Assembly (NCBI GenBank): GCA_964019425.1
Contig: OZ025816.1
Location: forward strand, 868,001-932,000
Origin: Flectonema sp. DT1601
Taxonomy: Eukaryota; Euglenozoa; Diplonemea; Diplonemida; Diplonemidae
Direction: 5' to 3'
DNA: 64,000 nt
The position numbers and the translations under genes are program-made. This document shows positions 10,619 through 23,026 of this stretch, one piece after another. The notes under the pieces were generated by a model. It was not told where the DNA came from, did not search any database, and saw only the letters and a program-made list of their open reading frames with translations. Numbering within the stretch: the first letter of the stretch is position 1; each line of letters begins with the position of its first letter.

Positions 10619-11194
10619 CTTTTTTCAGAAGCAGTTTTTAAAATAAAGAGTCGAAGCCACTGGTGGCAGATTTTCTGACCCCCTTTTTTTTCACTCCAAG
10701 TTCGGTACCATTTCTGACAATTCTGTAAAGGAGGTAACTTACTTTAATATAAATAGCAACATTGCTGCAGATCATTACTCTTTACAGACTGATAGTTCTG
10801 AAAGTTGGTTTTTGATAATCTTATGTGCTGTATACTATTCCTTAGCGCCGCAAGGCACTGATCTCGAAAGAATCGAAGAAGAAATCATATGATATCCATA
10901 AGAAATAAAATCTCACGCCTTTCCTTTAAAAAAAAAAAAAATACTGCCCACATACAGATTTTTTTTTTTCCATTTTTTTGTTTCCCTTTTTTTTTTTTTT
11001 TTTCTTCTTTTTTTTTTTTTTTTTCCCTCTGTAATTAATGCTTTTATACGTGTTAGTTATTTCATTTTTCAAAGTACGCTACTGGCATATCTGTGGATGT
11101 ATTTATGTGATTGAAGGGTTCAAGATTACTTTAGTGTTTGAATTTCAATTAGAATATATTTAAATAAACTCAGCGCTTTTGTTTTCCTCACGAA
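10327..11194. other. T-rich intergenic spacer
   Basis: No gene seen. It contains one of the longest T-runs in the window (30 T at 10589-10618), further T-blocks at about 10989-11025 and an A-run near 10928-10941. Confidence 0.7.
10589..10618 (+). repeat. 30-nt T homopolymer
   Basis: Uninterrupted T-run in the spacer between the LRR and FYVE genes. Its length may vary through sequencing or replication slippage. Confidence 0.9.
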
Positions 11195-12442
11195 ATGTCG
11201 CAGGTCGAGGCACTGCTATCAAGGCCTGCCTGGGTACTTGATAAGGATGTTAAAACTTGCGGTCGGTGTTCAAAGGGCTTTGGGGCCACTACAAGAAAAC
11301 ATCATTGCAGAGTCTGTGGTCAGGTCTTTTGTTCGAAGTGTTGTGGAGTGAAGTTACACATTCCATCACTTGGTTATAAATCACCTCAAAGAGTATGTGA
11401 TGGGTGTAGAGGTCAATCACCATCAGTTATTGGATCAAAACTTCAGATATTAAATGATGTCGCTAAAGTAAGACAAGGATGTGATGCTAACTTAAGACTA
11501 CCTCCATGGGATCCACGGAAGGCAGCATATTGCGGATGTATGGGTGTCGTCGAGAAACAAGACCCTCGTGACGGTAGCTGCATGATTAAATTTTCAAATG
11601 GAACGTACTCGTGGTACCCAACTAACTGTCTCACTACTCCTGGACAGGTACCACAGGCAGCACCTACAGGAATGGAATGGAGGATGGTTGTGATTTGCCC
11701 TGAAAAGCCTCACATCGAAGGTGCGTACTCTCCAACTTCTAAGAAAAATGGCCGCACAGTTTGGTCGATGGGTAATTGTTCCATCTATTCGAATACTGAC
11801 AGTAAATGGGTTCTAACAACATCGGAAGAAGGAATGCAAAAACAAACCGGAACCATCCGTACTGCTGAAGCGCACGCCAACCGACGTGGACCTAATTCGA
11901 TGCAAAAGTGGGAACAATATTCTTCAAATAAATGGAAATCATTTCCGTTATTTTCTGTTTACAAAGCTGGTGTACCAGGAGGATCAGTACCTTGTATAAA
12001 TAGTTCTTACAGGCAACCAACTATACAACAGGCTCAACAGGTAAATACCTCTTTTGAAACAGAACAAGATCAGGTGTCACAACCGAGACTTATTTCTGAT
12101 GATCCTGAGCCACCTTTGACAGAGAAATTATCATATGAGGGAAGCAGTTCTGTGAACAGCCCAGCAGCACCTTTGGATAGTTCTGCTCAGTGCGTTCCGA
12201 AACTAGAAGAAGTGAGCCAACCAGCAGTTATTCAAGTAGCACAGGCTGAGCCTGCTCACATTGATACAATTCCATTGATTTGTGATGACGCTGAAGCAGT
12301 TCTCGGGGGAACTATTCAAAACCCGAGAGATGATGAAATAGTTGAAGAAGAACCTGAAAATGAACATAGTCATCTTCTAACCACCACCGACGCTGTTGAA
12401 GTTCTGGATGGCGAAGAGACTGCCATCGAAGTCGCCGACTAA
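11195..12442 (+). CDS. FYVE zinc-finger protein with a central SH3-like/Mind-bomb-like segment
   Basis: Intact 415 residues. An N-terminal FYVE finger spans about residues 12-70: WVLD (the WxxD motif), CGRC, the basic signature RKHHCR, CGQVFCSKC and RVCDGC, so all eight zinc ligands are present. FYVE fingers bind phosphatidylinositol 3-phosphate, placing the protein on endosomes. A Trp/Gly-rich stretch at about residues 105-150 (WDPRKAAYCG to WYPTNC) resembles MIB/HERC2 or SH3-like folds. Another Trp-rich block follows (about 160-255), then an acidic, disordered tail with many Glu/Asp. It may act as an endosomal adaptor. No catalytic motif is visible. Confidence 0.9.
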   Translation: MSQVEALLSRPAWVLDKDVKTCGRCSKGFGATTRKHHCRVCGQVFCSKCCGVKLHIPSLGYKSPQRVCDGCRGQSPSVIGSKLQILNDVAKVRQGCDANLRLPPWDPRKAAYCGCMGVVEKQDPRDGSCMIKFSNGTYSWYPTNCLTTPGQVPQAAPTGMEWRMVVICPEKPHIEGAYSPTSKKNGRTVWSMGNCSIYSNTDSKWVLTTSEEGMQKQTGTIRTAEAHANRRGPNSMQKWEQYSSNKWKSFPLFSVYKAGVPGGSVPCINSSYRQPTIQQAQQVNTSFETEQDQVSQPRLISDDPEPPLTEKLSYEGSSSVNSPAAPLDSSAQCVPKLEEVSQPAVIQVAQAEPAHIDTIPLICDDAEAVLGGTIQNPRDDEIVEEEPENEHSHLLTTTDAVEVLDGEETAIEVAD

Positions 12443-14822
12443 AAATTACTTTTTTTAATTTCATCTCTCAACTCCATTAAATAAACTACTTGTGGAATAA
12501 ACAATGATAGATAGAATCCTTATCTTTGTATCTGATATACTAGTTCCTTAATTTGACATCTAACTCAGTGAATATCACTTTAGCGTGTGTATTGTGCCTT
12601 GCGCTACAAGCCAGTAGCATGGATTTGCTATTCCTGTTGGCCAACTCTGACTAATGCTGGTTAGTAACTACTGCTAGTACAGTACTGCATTTGTGGTGTC
12701 CGTTGTCGCAACGCGTAGTCGAGCGCACTTATCTTTTCCTTTTCCTTTTTTTTTTTGATTATTTTTTGCGCAGCTTTGACTAGCGAGATATAGCTTAAGT
12801 CCCTCCCCCTTTCTCGTTCCCAATTTCCTTTTTTTTTTTTTTTTTTGTCTAATTCTCCTTTGTGGGTTTGTACTTCTTGTGCGTATTCGTGCAGTTTTCT
12901 TAGCGATTTTGTGGATTCTACACTCCCCATTCCTAAGGACAAGTATTATGGTATTGAAACCAGTGCCTGAGTTGCATATGTGTGGCGTCCTCTTTTTTGA
13001 GTCGGGGGGCATTCAGCGTCAGTAATCATTCGGATATTTTTCGCTGTTTCTTTTTGATTTTAGTGTTAAAAGACTGTCTCCTATTTTTTTTTTTTTTTTT
13101 TTTATCTATTATTATTCGTCACTTTGTTATGTTTTAAAATGAATGAATTGTTGAACCTAAACATATATTACGAAAGCCTTAGCGGGTACGACCTCTAAGC
13201 TACTGAAGTAGAAAGTTGGAAATATTTATTAGTATCAAGTTCCATTGATACGGTAAGCTGAAGCAGGGTAATGGGAACTGTAAAAAAAAAAAAAAATAAT
13301 AATAATAATATTATAAAGCAAGGAATGCGAAACATTGTTTTTTTCATTTTTTTGACAACAACCTTGTCGTGAGTGAGAAGTTTATATAACAGTTCAGATA
13401 TTTTGGATTTTTGTTTCTTTTGAATTTCAATTCAGACTCTAAAGCGAATCAGAAAACAGACCGATAATACAAAAGGGAAATCGAAGGGACGATGCATTGA
13501 TAACACAAATAGACCCTGGCCTTATTGACCGTTTTTTGTTTATTTTATTTTAATTTTTTTTTTTTTCTTTTTACAAAAATATAATTGAGCCTTTGATCTT
13601 GTTCTGTAATTCCTGAGGGTTAAAGAATCACTTGCACAGAGCTTAGCGCTGTTAGTCAGAAATCAGAAAACCCTTTACGAACAAAAGCAAAAATGTTTTT
13701 GCTTTTTCGCAGTCACCGAGACCAATTTAATCTAAAGTAAGAAATTGCTTTGATTTAGCCTCAGCGACGCAAGTAGAGAGAAGGAAAAGGGAGGAAAACA
13801 CGGAGGGCAAAATGGAATTGTGAACTGTGATCTGTCGGGTCAATTTATTTCATTGTGTGGATGCAAAAAAAAAAAAAAAAAAGAGGGGAAAAAGCGAACT
13901 TACTTTCGATAGCTTTTTTTTCATTCCGTTTCCTCCCCCTATCTTTGCTTAAATCCTTCCCCCGTTCTGTCACACTTGGTAAATATTTTTTATAAAAAAA
14001 AAAATCTTCACATCGTTTGTTTAGTTTGGCGATAGGCTTCCAAAAAAAAAGGTAGAGTCAACTTAAGCTCTGAATGCATTTTAACACAAAAAAATGTGCT
14101 TATAATGGGCTTAGTGTTGTCTTTTTCCCGAAGTTCTTAAAAATAAGTTTGACTACGGGGATGTAAGATCTTACTGGCAAAGCCATTTGGTTACTTTTTC
14201 TTGCCACTGTGATGCGTAGCTTTTACTGTTTGTGGTATGCATATTGGTGTTCTTTTTTTTTTTTTTGATTTTTTGATTATTTTTTTTTTTTTTAAAATCT
14301 CACCTTATGAATTTCGCTCAACATTTTTTTTTCTTTTTTTTTTTTTGCTTGAGGGATAACAAGAAAAAAAGTTAGCTATTTGCTTCGCTGATTAAAAGTT
14401 ACCTCTCATTTTTTAGTTATTTTGCTACGTTTTTTTTTATTTTTTTTTTTTAAATATTTATTACAGAAACAACAATTGTTATCGTAAATTATTTTAAAGT
14501 TTGTTCCCTGCCTCAACATGGTATTTTTTCATTTGTGGGATGTATCCTTGCTGGTTTTTTCTTATGTTTTGTACAAAAAAGGACGGCAAACGGAATTCTT
14601 TTTAACACGCGATGTGTTAATTTAATATTTCCTTGGCAGCAACATTCGTTGATTCCACACTTAAAGTAACCAGACACGAGTGAATGAAAATTAAAAAATT
14701 AATAAAAAGTCTCATGTTTTATTTTTTTTTGAATTATGTTAAAGTCACAAAAGAGAAGTATTCACATTTATATAATTTTTTTTTTCTAAAAAAAAGAATA
14801 AAAACAATAAACCTCCTTGAAA
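12443..14822. other. Long T-rich spacer
   Basis: Nearly 2.4 kb without a supportable gene. Homopolymer T and A blocks recur (12830-12846, 13085-13103, 13866-13881, 14251-14292, 14327-14346 and others). Short minus-strand frames around 12661-13012 are simple-sequence artefacts. Confidence 0.65.
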
Positions 14823-16908
14823 ATGCATAGACGTGCTTCTGTGTTTAATCGAATGAGTGATGCTCAAGTAGCGAAGTATCAGCAAGTATTTAATAGGTTC
14901 GACACTGATGGTAATGGACACATAGATGAATACGAACTGCATTCCATAATGATGAAGCTAGGCCGTCCTTTAGAAGATGGTGAATCAAAAAAACTCATCG
15001 ACACAGTCGACACAGACGGTTCTGGAGTAGTCTACTTCGATGAGTTTCTCAACCTGCTTGAAATGGAAGAAGCTCATCAACACAAATTAGAATTCAACAA
15101 AGATGTGTTTAGAACTGTTTTTAACAAGAGTGGTAGTGGTTATATGACAAGGGAGGAACTCCGTATTGGTATGCCTTATTTTAGTTTATAAAGTGTTACT
15201 CAAATATAACCAGAATGAATATCACGTCAACCAACACTCACACAGGAATGCTAACTTTAGGTCTTCAGATGTCAGATGAACAAATTGATGAAATGCTCAG
15301 TATTGGTGACGTAAATCGAGACGGCAGAATTTCTTTCGAAGAGTTCCACGCCATGCACAACACTTCAATGAGTGGTCGTCGGGTATCAAGTGTGATTGCT
15401 GCATGTTGGGATCGCGTCTTTGAAGAGGCACCGAAAGTAGCTGAGAAGTTTCATATGGTCAACAAGTGCGCCAAACCAATGCGAGACTACAGACACTCAT
15501 CAAGAACTTTAACACATAAAGTACGACAGTTGCCTTCTGATAATCCGAAGTCACTCCCTCCTGCAGTAGATTCTTGTGGTCAGCATGATGTGATTGAAGT
15601 AGAAACGGGTGTTTTTACAGAACCGATTGTCTTAAATATTGAAGGCGTTTACTTAGTTGGTGGCAAACAGTTCGCTGGAGAGGGAGAGCTAAACTCATCA
15701 GTCGATTCATCAGCGACGACAGTGGCTCGTACCAGAATTGAAGTTAACTCAAACCACCCAGCTGTTACAATAAGAGCGAAGAGGTGTTTTATTGAAAATT
15801 TTGAAATCATCAATCACGGAACAGGTCCAGCCGTAATGGTTGATGGTGGCTACCCAGACATCACGAATTGTATCATATCTGGTCAACATGGAGGTTTAAT
15901 GGTAAAGGGTAGATCTCATCCACTCATTAAGAAATGTACCATGCATGATTCAGGCCGAGCCTGGGGTATGCTAATCAGAGAATCAAAAGCAATTATTGAA
16001 GACTGTCACTTTACAGGCAACAGTGATGGAGGACTGGTGGTTGAGAGATCAAGTTCCCCCTGGATTCACAATTGTACTTTTACTAAAGGAAAAGGATGTG
16101 GAATGGTACTCGACGATACAGCTTCAGGTGTCGTAATGGGATGTGAGATTTCACAAAATGGATGTAGTGGTGTTCTACTGACCAATGGAGCGAATCCAAT
16201 CTTTTGGAAGAACAACATCCACAGCGGGGATGCTCACGGAGTTTCAATTCAAAAAGGTGGACGAGGACACTTTGAAGCAAATCAGATCTACGGCAATGAG
16301 GGATCAGAAGTAGAAATCACAACTGCAGCTAATCCTTTAATCAGAAAGAACACTATATCAGATAGCCACGGGTCTGGTATCTTTATAGATGACGGCTCTC
16401 ATGGAATTATTGAAGAGAATCAAATTTCAAACTGTCGCCTTGCTGGAATTTCCATCATGAGAGCCTCTCCAATCGTGACTGAAAACATTATCCACGCTCC
16501 TGAAGAGATTGGTGGTACCTGTGCTGTCTCAATTGGAGAAGACTCTGCTGGTCGTATCACCGAAAACATGTTCGTTGGATGGAACGGAGGAGGAGGCGAT
16601 CGCCGTCCGAGTCGCGCAGTATGTAAAGATTCAGGTGTTTTAATATTCATATTTTGGAACTATTTATCCATAACACAACACAGTCGCTAAGTAATGGATT
16701 ATCAATTCATATCGGAGGCAAACACACAGCTGAGATCTCTGGTAACATTGCAAGGTATGATTAGAGAAGTTGGTTTAGTCCCATTTCATTTCACACTACG
16801 TCACTCTCCAATTATTTGTTAAAATAAAACAGACAAACTGAAGACGAATGTCGTGCTGAGAAGATGGTTCATATGATGGGAAAATATCGATTGAAACGAC
16901 GATCATGA
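14823..16908 (+). CDS. Four-EF-hand protein fused to a right-handed beta-helix
   Basis: Four exons (14823-15168, 15246-16618, 16684-16754, 16833-16908) give 621 residues; introns of 77, 65 and 78 nt begin GTATG. A calmodulin-like N-terminus has loops at 27-38 (DTDGNG), 63-74 (DTDGSG), 101-112 (NKSGSG, weaker) and 137-148 (DVNRDG), with the last completed only after splicing. From about residue 230 a long series of parallel beta-helix repeats follows (GVVMGCEISQNGCSGV, SGIFIDDGSHGIIEENQI), the fold shared by NosD-type and FBXO10/11 proteins and by polysaccharide lyases. No signal peptide or lyase catalytic set is evident, so a calcium-responsive binding scaffold is more likely than an enzyme. 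The start chosen is the first ATG; an earlier TTG is not credible. Confidence 0.85.
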
Positions 16909-17370
16909 TAGCAGAGTAGTACATCTATTTTACTTATTTCCTAACAAAACAAAATTCTTACACCGCATCTGTCCTTTTCTAAGTATCAGATATGAGTTTT
17001 ATTTTGTAATTAGCGTACAGTTTGAAATTACATATTGTGTTCTTGGGAAAGGTCCAGACTGTTCCTTTGAACACGATAGTCATCAGTCACTGGCTGTTGT
17101 TAACATCTTCTCTAATGAATGAAACATAAGAACAAAAAGTAGTCCTACTTACACAGTATATTTAATAAGAAAAATCTCTCCATCTCGTTAACCCCTTGTA
17201 AGTATACTTTCTATTTCCTTATTATCCAAATTATGTTGTTTGTTGGCGATGTTAATATTCAGTTCTTTCAGGCAATTTTGGCTTCTTAAAAATGATGGGA
17301 CCCCTGAACTCTAAGGTTTTCATATTTACGTATTTGGTGTGTTGTTATTTCCTTTTTAGCTATTATAAAC
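16909..17370. other. Intergenic spacer
   Basis: No gene seen. It ends in a strong acceptor (TTCCTTTTTAG) 11 nt before the next ATG. Confidence 0.65.
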
Positions 17371-17940
17371 ATGAACGAGATCGAGAAACTATTGGAAGGA
17401 TGTGCTGTAAAAGTACTCGAAGCTACCAGAGTCGGAGGTGCAGTCCGATTCCGAAGACTGAGAAAGCGGAGGAAAATGAGACAACGATCCGTTGGAACAT
17501 CCAGCTGTGAAGAAGAGCGATGGGTAAATACAAACTTCAAAGCGACTGACATGAGTGATGTTGTTAGTGAGAGGCGAGTATTAGAGCGCGCCAGGCGTAA
17601 ACATAAATATGACCCTCGAAGAGAATTAAAAAGAATTAAACAATTCTACAAACAACACAATCCCAGTAAGCTTGATGAGATCTTTCTCTTGGTACAGCAA
17701 TACCAAAATCACCTTGATCAGGTTCTCCGAACCTTAAAAGAAAAATATACTTCCCTTCCTCCAATTGACAATAAGAGAAGACTTCGACTTTATCTGTCCT
17801 ATACCTGCCTCGATGAGGAGGAATGTGTGAAATTCTTTTCAACTTACAAACAGAACGAAGAGTACGGTTTCCTCAAGTTATTTACGTATACTGGGATTAG
17901 AGAGCCTTTCCCTCCTAAGCGGTTTCACATTCTGAAATGA
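17371..17940 (+). CDS. Basic protein of unknown function
   Basis: Intact 189 residues that I do not recognise. The first half is strongly basic (a RFRRLRKRRKMRQR cluster near residue 27) and could be a nuclear or nucleolar signal. The middle has charged helices (ERARRKHKYD, ELKRIKQFYKQ) and the C-terminal half looks globular, ending EPFPPKRFHILK. The start at 17371 is supported by the acceptor TTCCTTTTTAG directly upstream. The next gene's acceptor lies about 255 nt beyond the stop. Confidence 0.65.
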   Translation: MNEIEKLLEGCAVKVLEATRVGGAVRFRRLRKRRKMRQRSVGTSSCEEERWVNTNFKATDMSDVVSERRVLERARRKHKYDPRRELKRIKQFYKQHNPSKLDEIFLLVQQYQNHLDQVLRTLKEKYTSLPPIDNKRRLRLYLSYTCLDEEECVKFFSTYKQNEEYGFLKLFTYTGIREPFPPKRFHILK

Positions 17941-18217
17941 AAATGACACTGAAGCCTATCGTAGAGTGCAATAGATAACCTTAACCTTCTCTCTCGTTGA
18001 CTACTTTCTGTTTATTTTTATTATTATTGATAAACCTTCTCTTAGAATATTTTATTGATATGAATCACTTTATTAATTCTAATTTATTTACAAGTGAGAG
18101 GAAACTATATTCGCTGCTTTTGATACTTAGTGCTCTTTCTTGCGAGGATGGTGGTTGCATATTTTTGATAAATTATGTTATTTCTCTCTCAGTAGGTCGC
18201 CAGCATCAGCTGGCCAC

Positions 18218-21200
18218 ATGATAGAATCAGTATCATGTCCAACAGATAGGTCAGAAGGAGCTAGATTTCTAGATGGAAGTGAAGATGTAACACAATATAG
18301 ATTCACTATGGGTGGAGGTGATGAATGGTTAGATAACGACAGCTTCAGAGATATAGGATCGCTAACAGACGACGATCTGAGTGTTGGAGCGAAGACAGAC
18401 GATGAAATGGCAGCACAAGTTCCTCCAGCAGCAACACCAAAGTCGGCCAAGCCACCTACAGCTACTCCCAATAGTGGTAATTTAAACGCTGGTTCAGTTC
18501 CGAATGTAACTGCTAATGGTGGTGGATTATCAAATCATGTGAACTCTTCAATGTCTTTACCGACTCATGGTCAACCTTTTAACTGGCAAGCTGTTTCACC
18601 ACAGCAACGGGCACATTCACCACCGAGGGTTCACGACCATGGCCTCCCACCAAAGTCACCAAATCATCACAGAAAACCTATTGGATTTGCATCTCAGAAG
18701 CCACCGCCACCTTTCCCGGATGACAACAACCCGCTAACCCCACCAGCCAAGGCAAAAGCGATGGGGAAAAGATTAAATTCATCTGCCGACAGCTACGCTG
18801 TTGATCTGGAAAGACGAGACAGGCATCATGCCGCAAGAGGTTTCGGAGGAGTATACCGTAATAGAAGAAGTCGAATAAATTGGTTAGATGGTGAGAGTGT
18901 ATTGAAATCAGTAGACTGTAAGGTACCAGTACCAAGTATTAAACAACATGTTTCAGCTAGGTTTTTAGTTTCGAATTATAGAATTGGATTAAAGTTAGTT
19001 GGATGTCTAATTCCACGAGCGATATCAATCCCGTTGGCGTCAATTGAAAAGGTTCGTCACAGAACTAAGCAACAAGACGTTCAGTCAGCAGCTCCTCCAC
19101 CACAACAAACAACAAGAAGATCACCAAGAGGAAGACCTACTAGTCCTAATGATCAACCAGAAGTAAGATCACGTTCTCCTAGTCCTTCTGTTAATGCGAC
19201 ACCTGCAGGAAATACAACATCAAACCAATACACCTCTATTGATGCAATTGTTCAACCTGTTCCTTATTCTGAAACTATTGACTTGCCTCCCCCTCCACCT
19301 ACACCAGAACCTGCTGAAAAACCAAACGGGGCATCACCCGGCACTCAGCGCTCATCTGAAACCCCAAAACAAACGCAGTCGTCTACAAAGCCCCAGGATA
19401 AAATAGGAGTCCTCGAAATACAAACAAAAGGAGTTGCCTGCTACTACATTTACATGAAGACTGAGGAAATTGTTGCTGTTACAAAATTATTGCATCCACT
19501 GGTAGCCTGTCGGAAACCTGTTTTTTGTGTTTCACACAAGAATTCATACAAAGGTACTGTCCACGATGAAGAAGGTTCTCATGTTGTTGCTCAAGAGTTT
19601 GAAAGAATGACTCGCAACTGTTCCCCACATATTGCGAGACATTGGAGGCTTTCGTGTGTTAATCAAAACTATGAAGCGGTTCCTTCATATCCAGAAATGG
19701 TTATTACTCCATCTTGTGCAACTGACGCAGTTATCAAACAAGTTAGTAATTTTAGAACTAAATCAAGATTTCCGATACTATCATGGCTACACCCTGACAC
19801 TGGAGCAGCAATATGTCGTAGCAGTCAGCCAAAAGTTGGGATTGGAGGAAAAAGATCTCTCTACGATGAACAATACGTGGCAATGCTTCACACTCCACCA
19901 CCTGATGATGACATTGGAGGTAAAGTAACCGGAACTGACTCTCCACAACCAGAAGAGACTGTCGACAAGGAACGTATTAATGTTGTGATCGTCGACTGTA
20001 GACCTTTTGCTAATGCTGTAGCAAACAGATCACGAGCAGGAGGTTATGAAGACTCTCGTTACTATGCTGGTTGTTCTTATTATAACGCAGATTTAGGAAA
20101 TATTCATGAGATCACAAGGAGTTTGAAGTTAGTTAGAAAGATGGTTGATAATCCTCCTCCAATTGGAACAAACTCATGGCCTCAAGCAATCCATGAGACA
20201 GGATGGTTAAAACATTTAGAGAAGATAATAATTGCTTCAATAAGAGTAGTGTCAGTTGTTGAATCTGGTACTTCTGTTTTAGTTCATTGTTCTGATGGTT
20301 GGGATAGAACATCACAAGTTGTTTCATTAGCTAAATTACTTATCGATCCATTCTATCGAACTATTGAAGGGTTTCAAGTACTCTTACGAAATGATTGGCT
20401 CGCTGCTGGACATAAGTTTGCTGACAGACACTTCAACGCTGAGTCAAGTATGGATAAGTCAGAAATGTCACCCATTTTCCTTCAGTGGATGGATTGTGTT
20501 TATCAGGTGTGGCGAACATATCCAACTCAATTTGAATTCTCTGATCAGTATTTAATATATATTTTACATCATAGTACTAGTGGACGTTTTAAAACATTTC
20601 TTCACAACTCTGAATTGGAACGGACGACTGCAGCAACTGTTGGAATCTCACTTTGGGCACATTTAAATTCCCCGGAGCAAAGGTACCACAGACCCGAATT
20701 TGCGAACATTCTGGTATGTCTCCCCTTTTTCTCAGCAATTCCTCTTTCTTTCAGAAATCTCTCGTGAAACAAATAAAACAGTACTCTCCAAAAGCCGCAG
20801 CTGTCTTGAAGCCGGATAACTGGCCCAGGTTTCTTGTCTTCTGGGAGGAGTTGCATATGCAGCTCGATCACGAGTGGACAGATGTATGATATTAATTTAT
20901 ATTATTCTGTAAGCTATCTGTTTTCACCTATTTAATAATAACAACACAGCTCTGGACTGAAACTGTGGGAGAAAAATTACTCTCCATAGGCCGGGAACTT
21001 GAAGACCATCGACTGAAGAGGCCAAAAATGGAAGCTGCGCTGAAGAAGAAGATGGGAGACCTTTCAAGCTTTTCTACCGTAAAGCATCTCGTGTCTCTTG
21101 TTGACAGTAAGAAGAATGATGTTGCCTGGATGAAGGAACTATTAGAAGATATGGTTATTCAAAGAGTGTTTGATAGAATTGATTTTATTGAAATGCATCG

Positions 21201-21639
21201 ATCAAAACACGGAGGATCAATATCAGGTATGGAATATGGTTTTAGAAATACTACTGGACCAGGAAGTGTCTTAGGTCCAGGAGGAAGATGGGTCCCTGAT
21301 AATATGGCTCCTTGTTGTATGGCATGTTTGCGACCATTTCAATGGTGGAGGAGGCGGCATCATTGCAGACTGTGTGGGAATGTGTTCTGTGCGATGCATA
21401 GCAGGAGAAGATGTGTTTTAACTGACAGGCCATCAGCTGGTCAAGTTAGAGTATGTGATGACTGTGCTGTACAAGTTGGAAGAGATCAACAAGCAACACC
21501 TTACGCTTCTCCTTTAGGTAATCGTTCAATGGAATCAACTCCGAACTTACTTCCAAATGATTCAAACATCCACCGCTCTTCATCTCGTCGTATCGGTCGA
21601 TCTCCTCAACAGCGACCTCAGTCTCCATTTGTCTTCTAA
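18218..21639 (+). CDS. Myotubularin-type phosphoinositide 3-phosphatase with C-terminal FYVE finger
   Basis: Exons 18218-20713, 20782-20883 and 20950-21639 give 1095 residues. After a disordered, Pro-rich N-terminus, a PH-GRAM-like domain begins near residue 215 and is split by a Ser/Pro-rich insert (about 295-395). The phosphatase follows, with Cys691 in HCSDGWDRT, the active CX5R signature of myotubularins, which dephosphorylate PI3P and PI(3,5)P2. The first splice restores FANILYSPK, matching the family's FxNPLY region; using the earlier TTTCAG would insert nine residues. The FYVE finger near the C-terminus has RRRHHCR and CGNVFC but a His where the usual CxxC second Cys stands (FCAMH). 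The layout resembles MTMR3/MTMR4. The start follows acceptor TTTCTCTCTCAG. Confidence 0.93.
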
Positions 21640-22506
21640 TTGTTTATTTTATATCATTGAAGACCACTTCTTTGAATTATTCATTATTGGTTTGGTCTCT
21701 GGTATTGTTTACGTGCGTTTCTTTCACATTATTCGAAACTACTGTTCACCCTCTATCTATATCCTAACAATTTAGCATCATGTTTTGTTTGTGTATTATA
21801 ACAGGTAATCAAAGTACCTTATTGTCGTCCATTCAATTATCGCTATATAGGACTCATCGTTAATCACTGAGGGCTTAGCTCTACACGGTGGGTTTTGATT
21901 TGGTTTAACTGACCTGTCGGACAAAACAAAATCACTAAAGCAAAATCCTATGCTGAATGCATCTTTTTTTTAAAAAATCCGTTTTCAACTTGTGTGACAT
22001 ATAATAAGTGTTTTGCTCTCGTTATTGTGATTGCGTACTTTTTTTGTTTCAATTATCTGGTCTTGCGGAAACAAAGGAACTGCGCTTTCGGTTGCGTCGA
22101 TTTGTTTTGTTTCAGATCTTCCTGTCTTGTCAGTTGGGATGGTGCGTGAAACTGTTTTTGACAGACGGAAGGAATGGAAAACCAAAGCAGCTGGCGGTTC
22201 TGCCAATTGTCGAATTGGTATTCCACAAATAAACCTTTGGGGAAAAAAAAAAAAAAAAAGAAAGTACGCGTTCTTCTGTTACGTTTTGTTCTTTGTCTCT
22301 CGTACGTCATTGTATGTCAAAAAAAGAAATTAAATAAAACAAAGGATTGCAGAAGTTAGTTCAGAAACATTCCAAACTACTCTGCAGTTCTTTTTTAGTT
22401 AAATTCCGAATGAGCTTTTTTATTTTATCAACGCACCTTTGTGTGTAGCTCTTTTTGTGTTATTTCACTTCCCAGCAACAAGGTTGACGACAAGCGAAGT
22501 CTCTAC

Positions 22507-22507
<1 letters not shown>

Positions 22508-22539
<32 letters not shown>
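22508..22539 (+). repeat. 32-nt A homopolymer
   Basis: Uninterrupted A-run; the longest homopolymer noticed in the window. Confidence 0.9.
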
Positions 22540-22541
<2 letters not shown>

Positions 22542-23004
22542 AACGAATAACAATAAACAAAATAGAAAAGTCATCTGCTTCCATATGGTGCAATATTATG
22601 GTATCATACAATTATCCATTTTTCGTCCAAGTCAAAGTAGTTTATTTTGATGACTCGTTGCAATAACCAAAAAAGGTAAACCTTTTTCTTTTTTCGAATA
22701 ACGCGTGCCTTGTTTTTCTTATGTTTTTGTACCATTTGAACAAAGAGAGTCATCACGATAATTGGCATTGGTTGCTTACAGAGCCACAAAGGAAAGATAT
22801 CTAAGAGATTTATTCATTCTGTTACTTAAATAGCTACCAACTGTTTAGTAATACCTGATGCAGTTTGAGGTACTCGTGTGGCTCAGCTTTATTGTTTGAA
22901 TTCCTTCCCCAACCCCCCATGTCGTTAGTATTCCAATTTTGGTTATAGTTGGACTGCAATATGATATCTATAGTCAGAACTTATATTAACTTAACATTTA
23001 CAGG

Positions 23005-23026
23005 GAGAGAGAGAGAGAGAGAGAGA
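23005..23026 (+). repeat. (GA)11 microsatellite in a predicted 5' UTR
   Basis: Eleven GA units begin immediately after the predicted acceptor AACATTTACAG and end 12 nt before the start codon at 23039. The repeat would therefore form most of the mRNA leader. Confidence 0.85.

Noticed and set aside
11110-11140. tRNA-like GGGTTCAAG box
   Set aside because: No matching A-box or acceptor stem could be drawn around it.
20714-20781. Alternative 3' splice site TTTCAG at about 20754
   Set aside because: It keeps the frame but inserts nine residues into the conserved myotubularin FxNPLY region; the AAACAG end at 20781 restores the family pattern.
22008-22333. Three overlapping short frames near an A-run
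   Set aside because: Mostly homopolymer lysine with no recognisable domain or consistent start.
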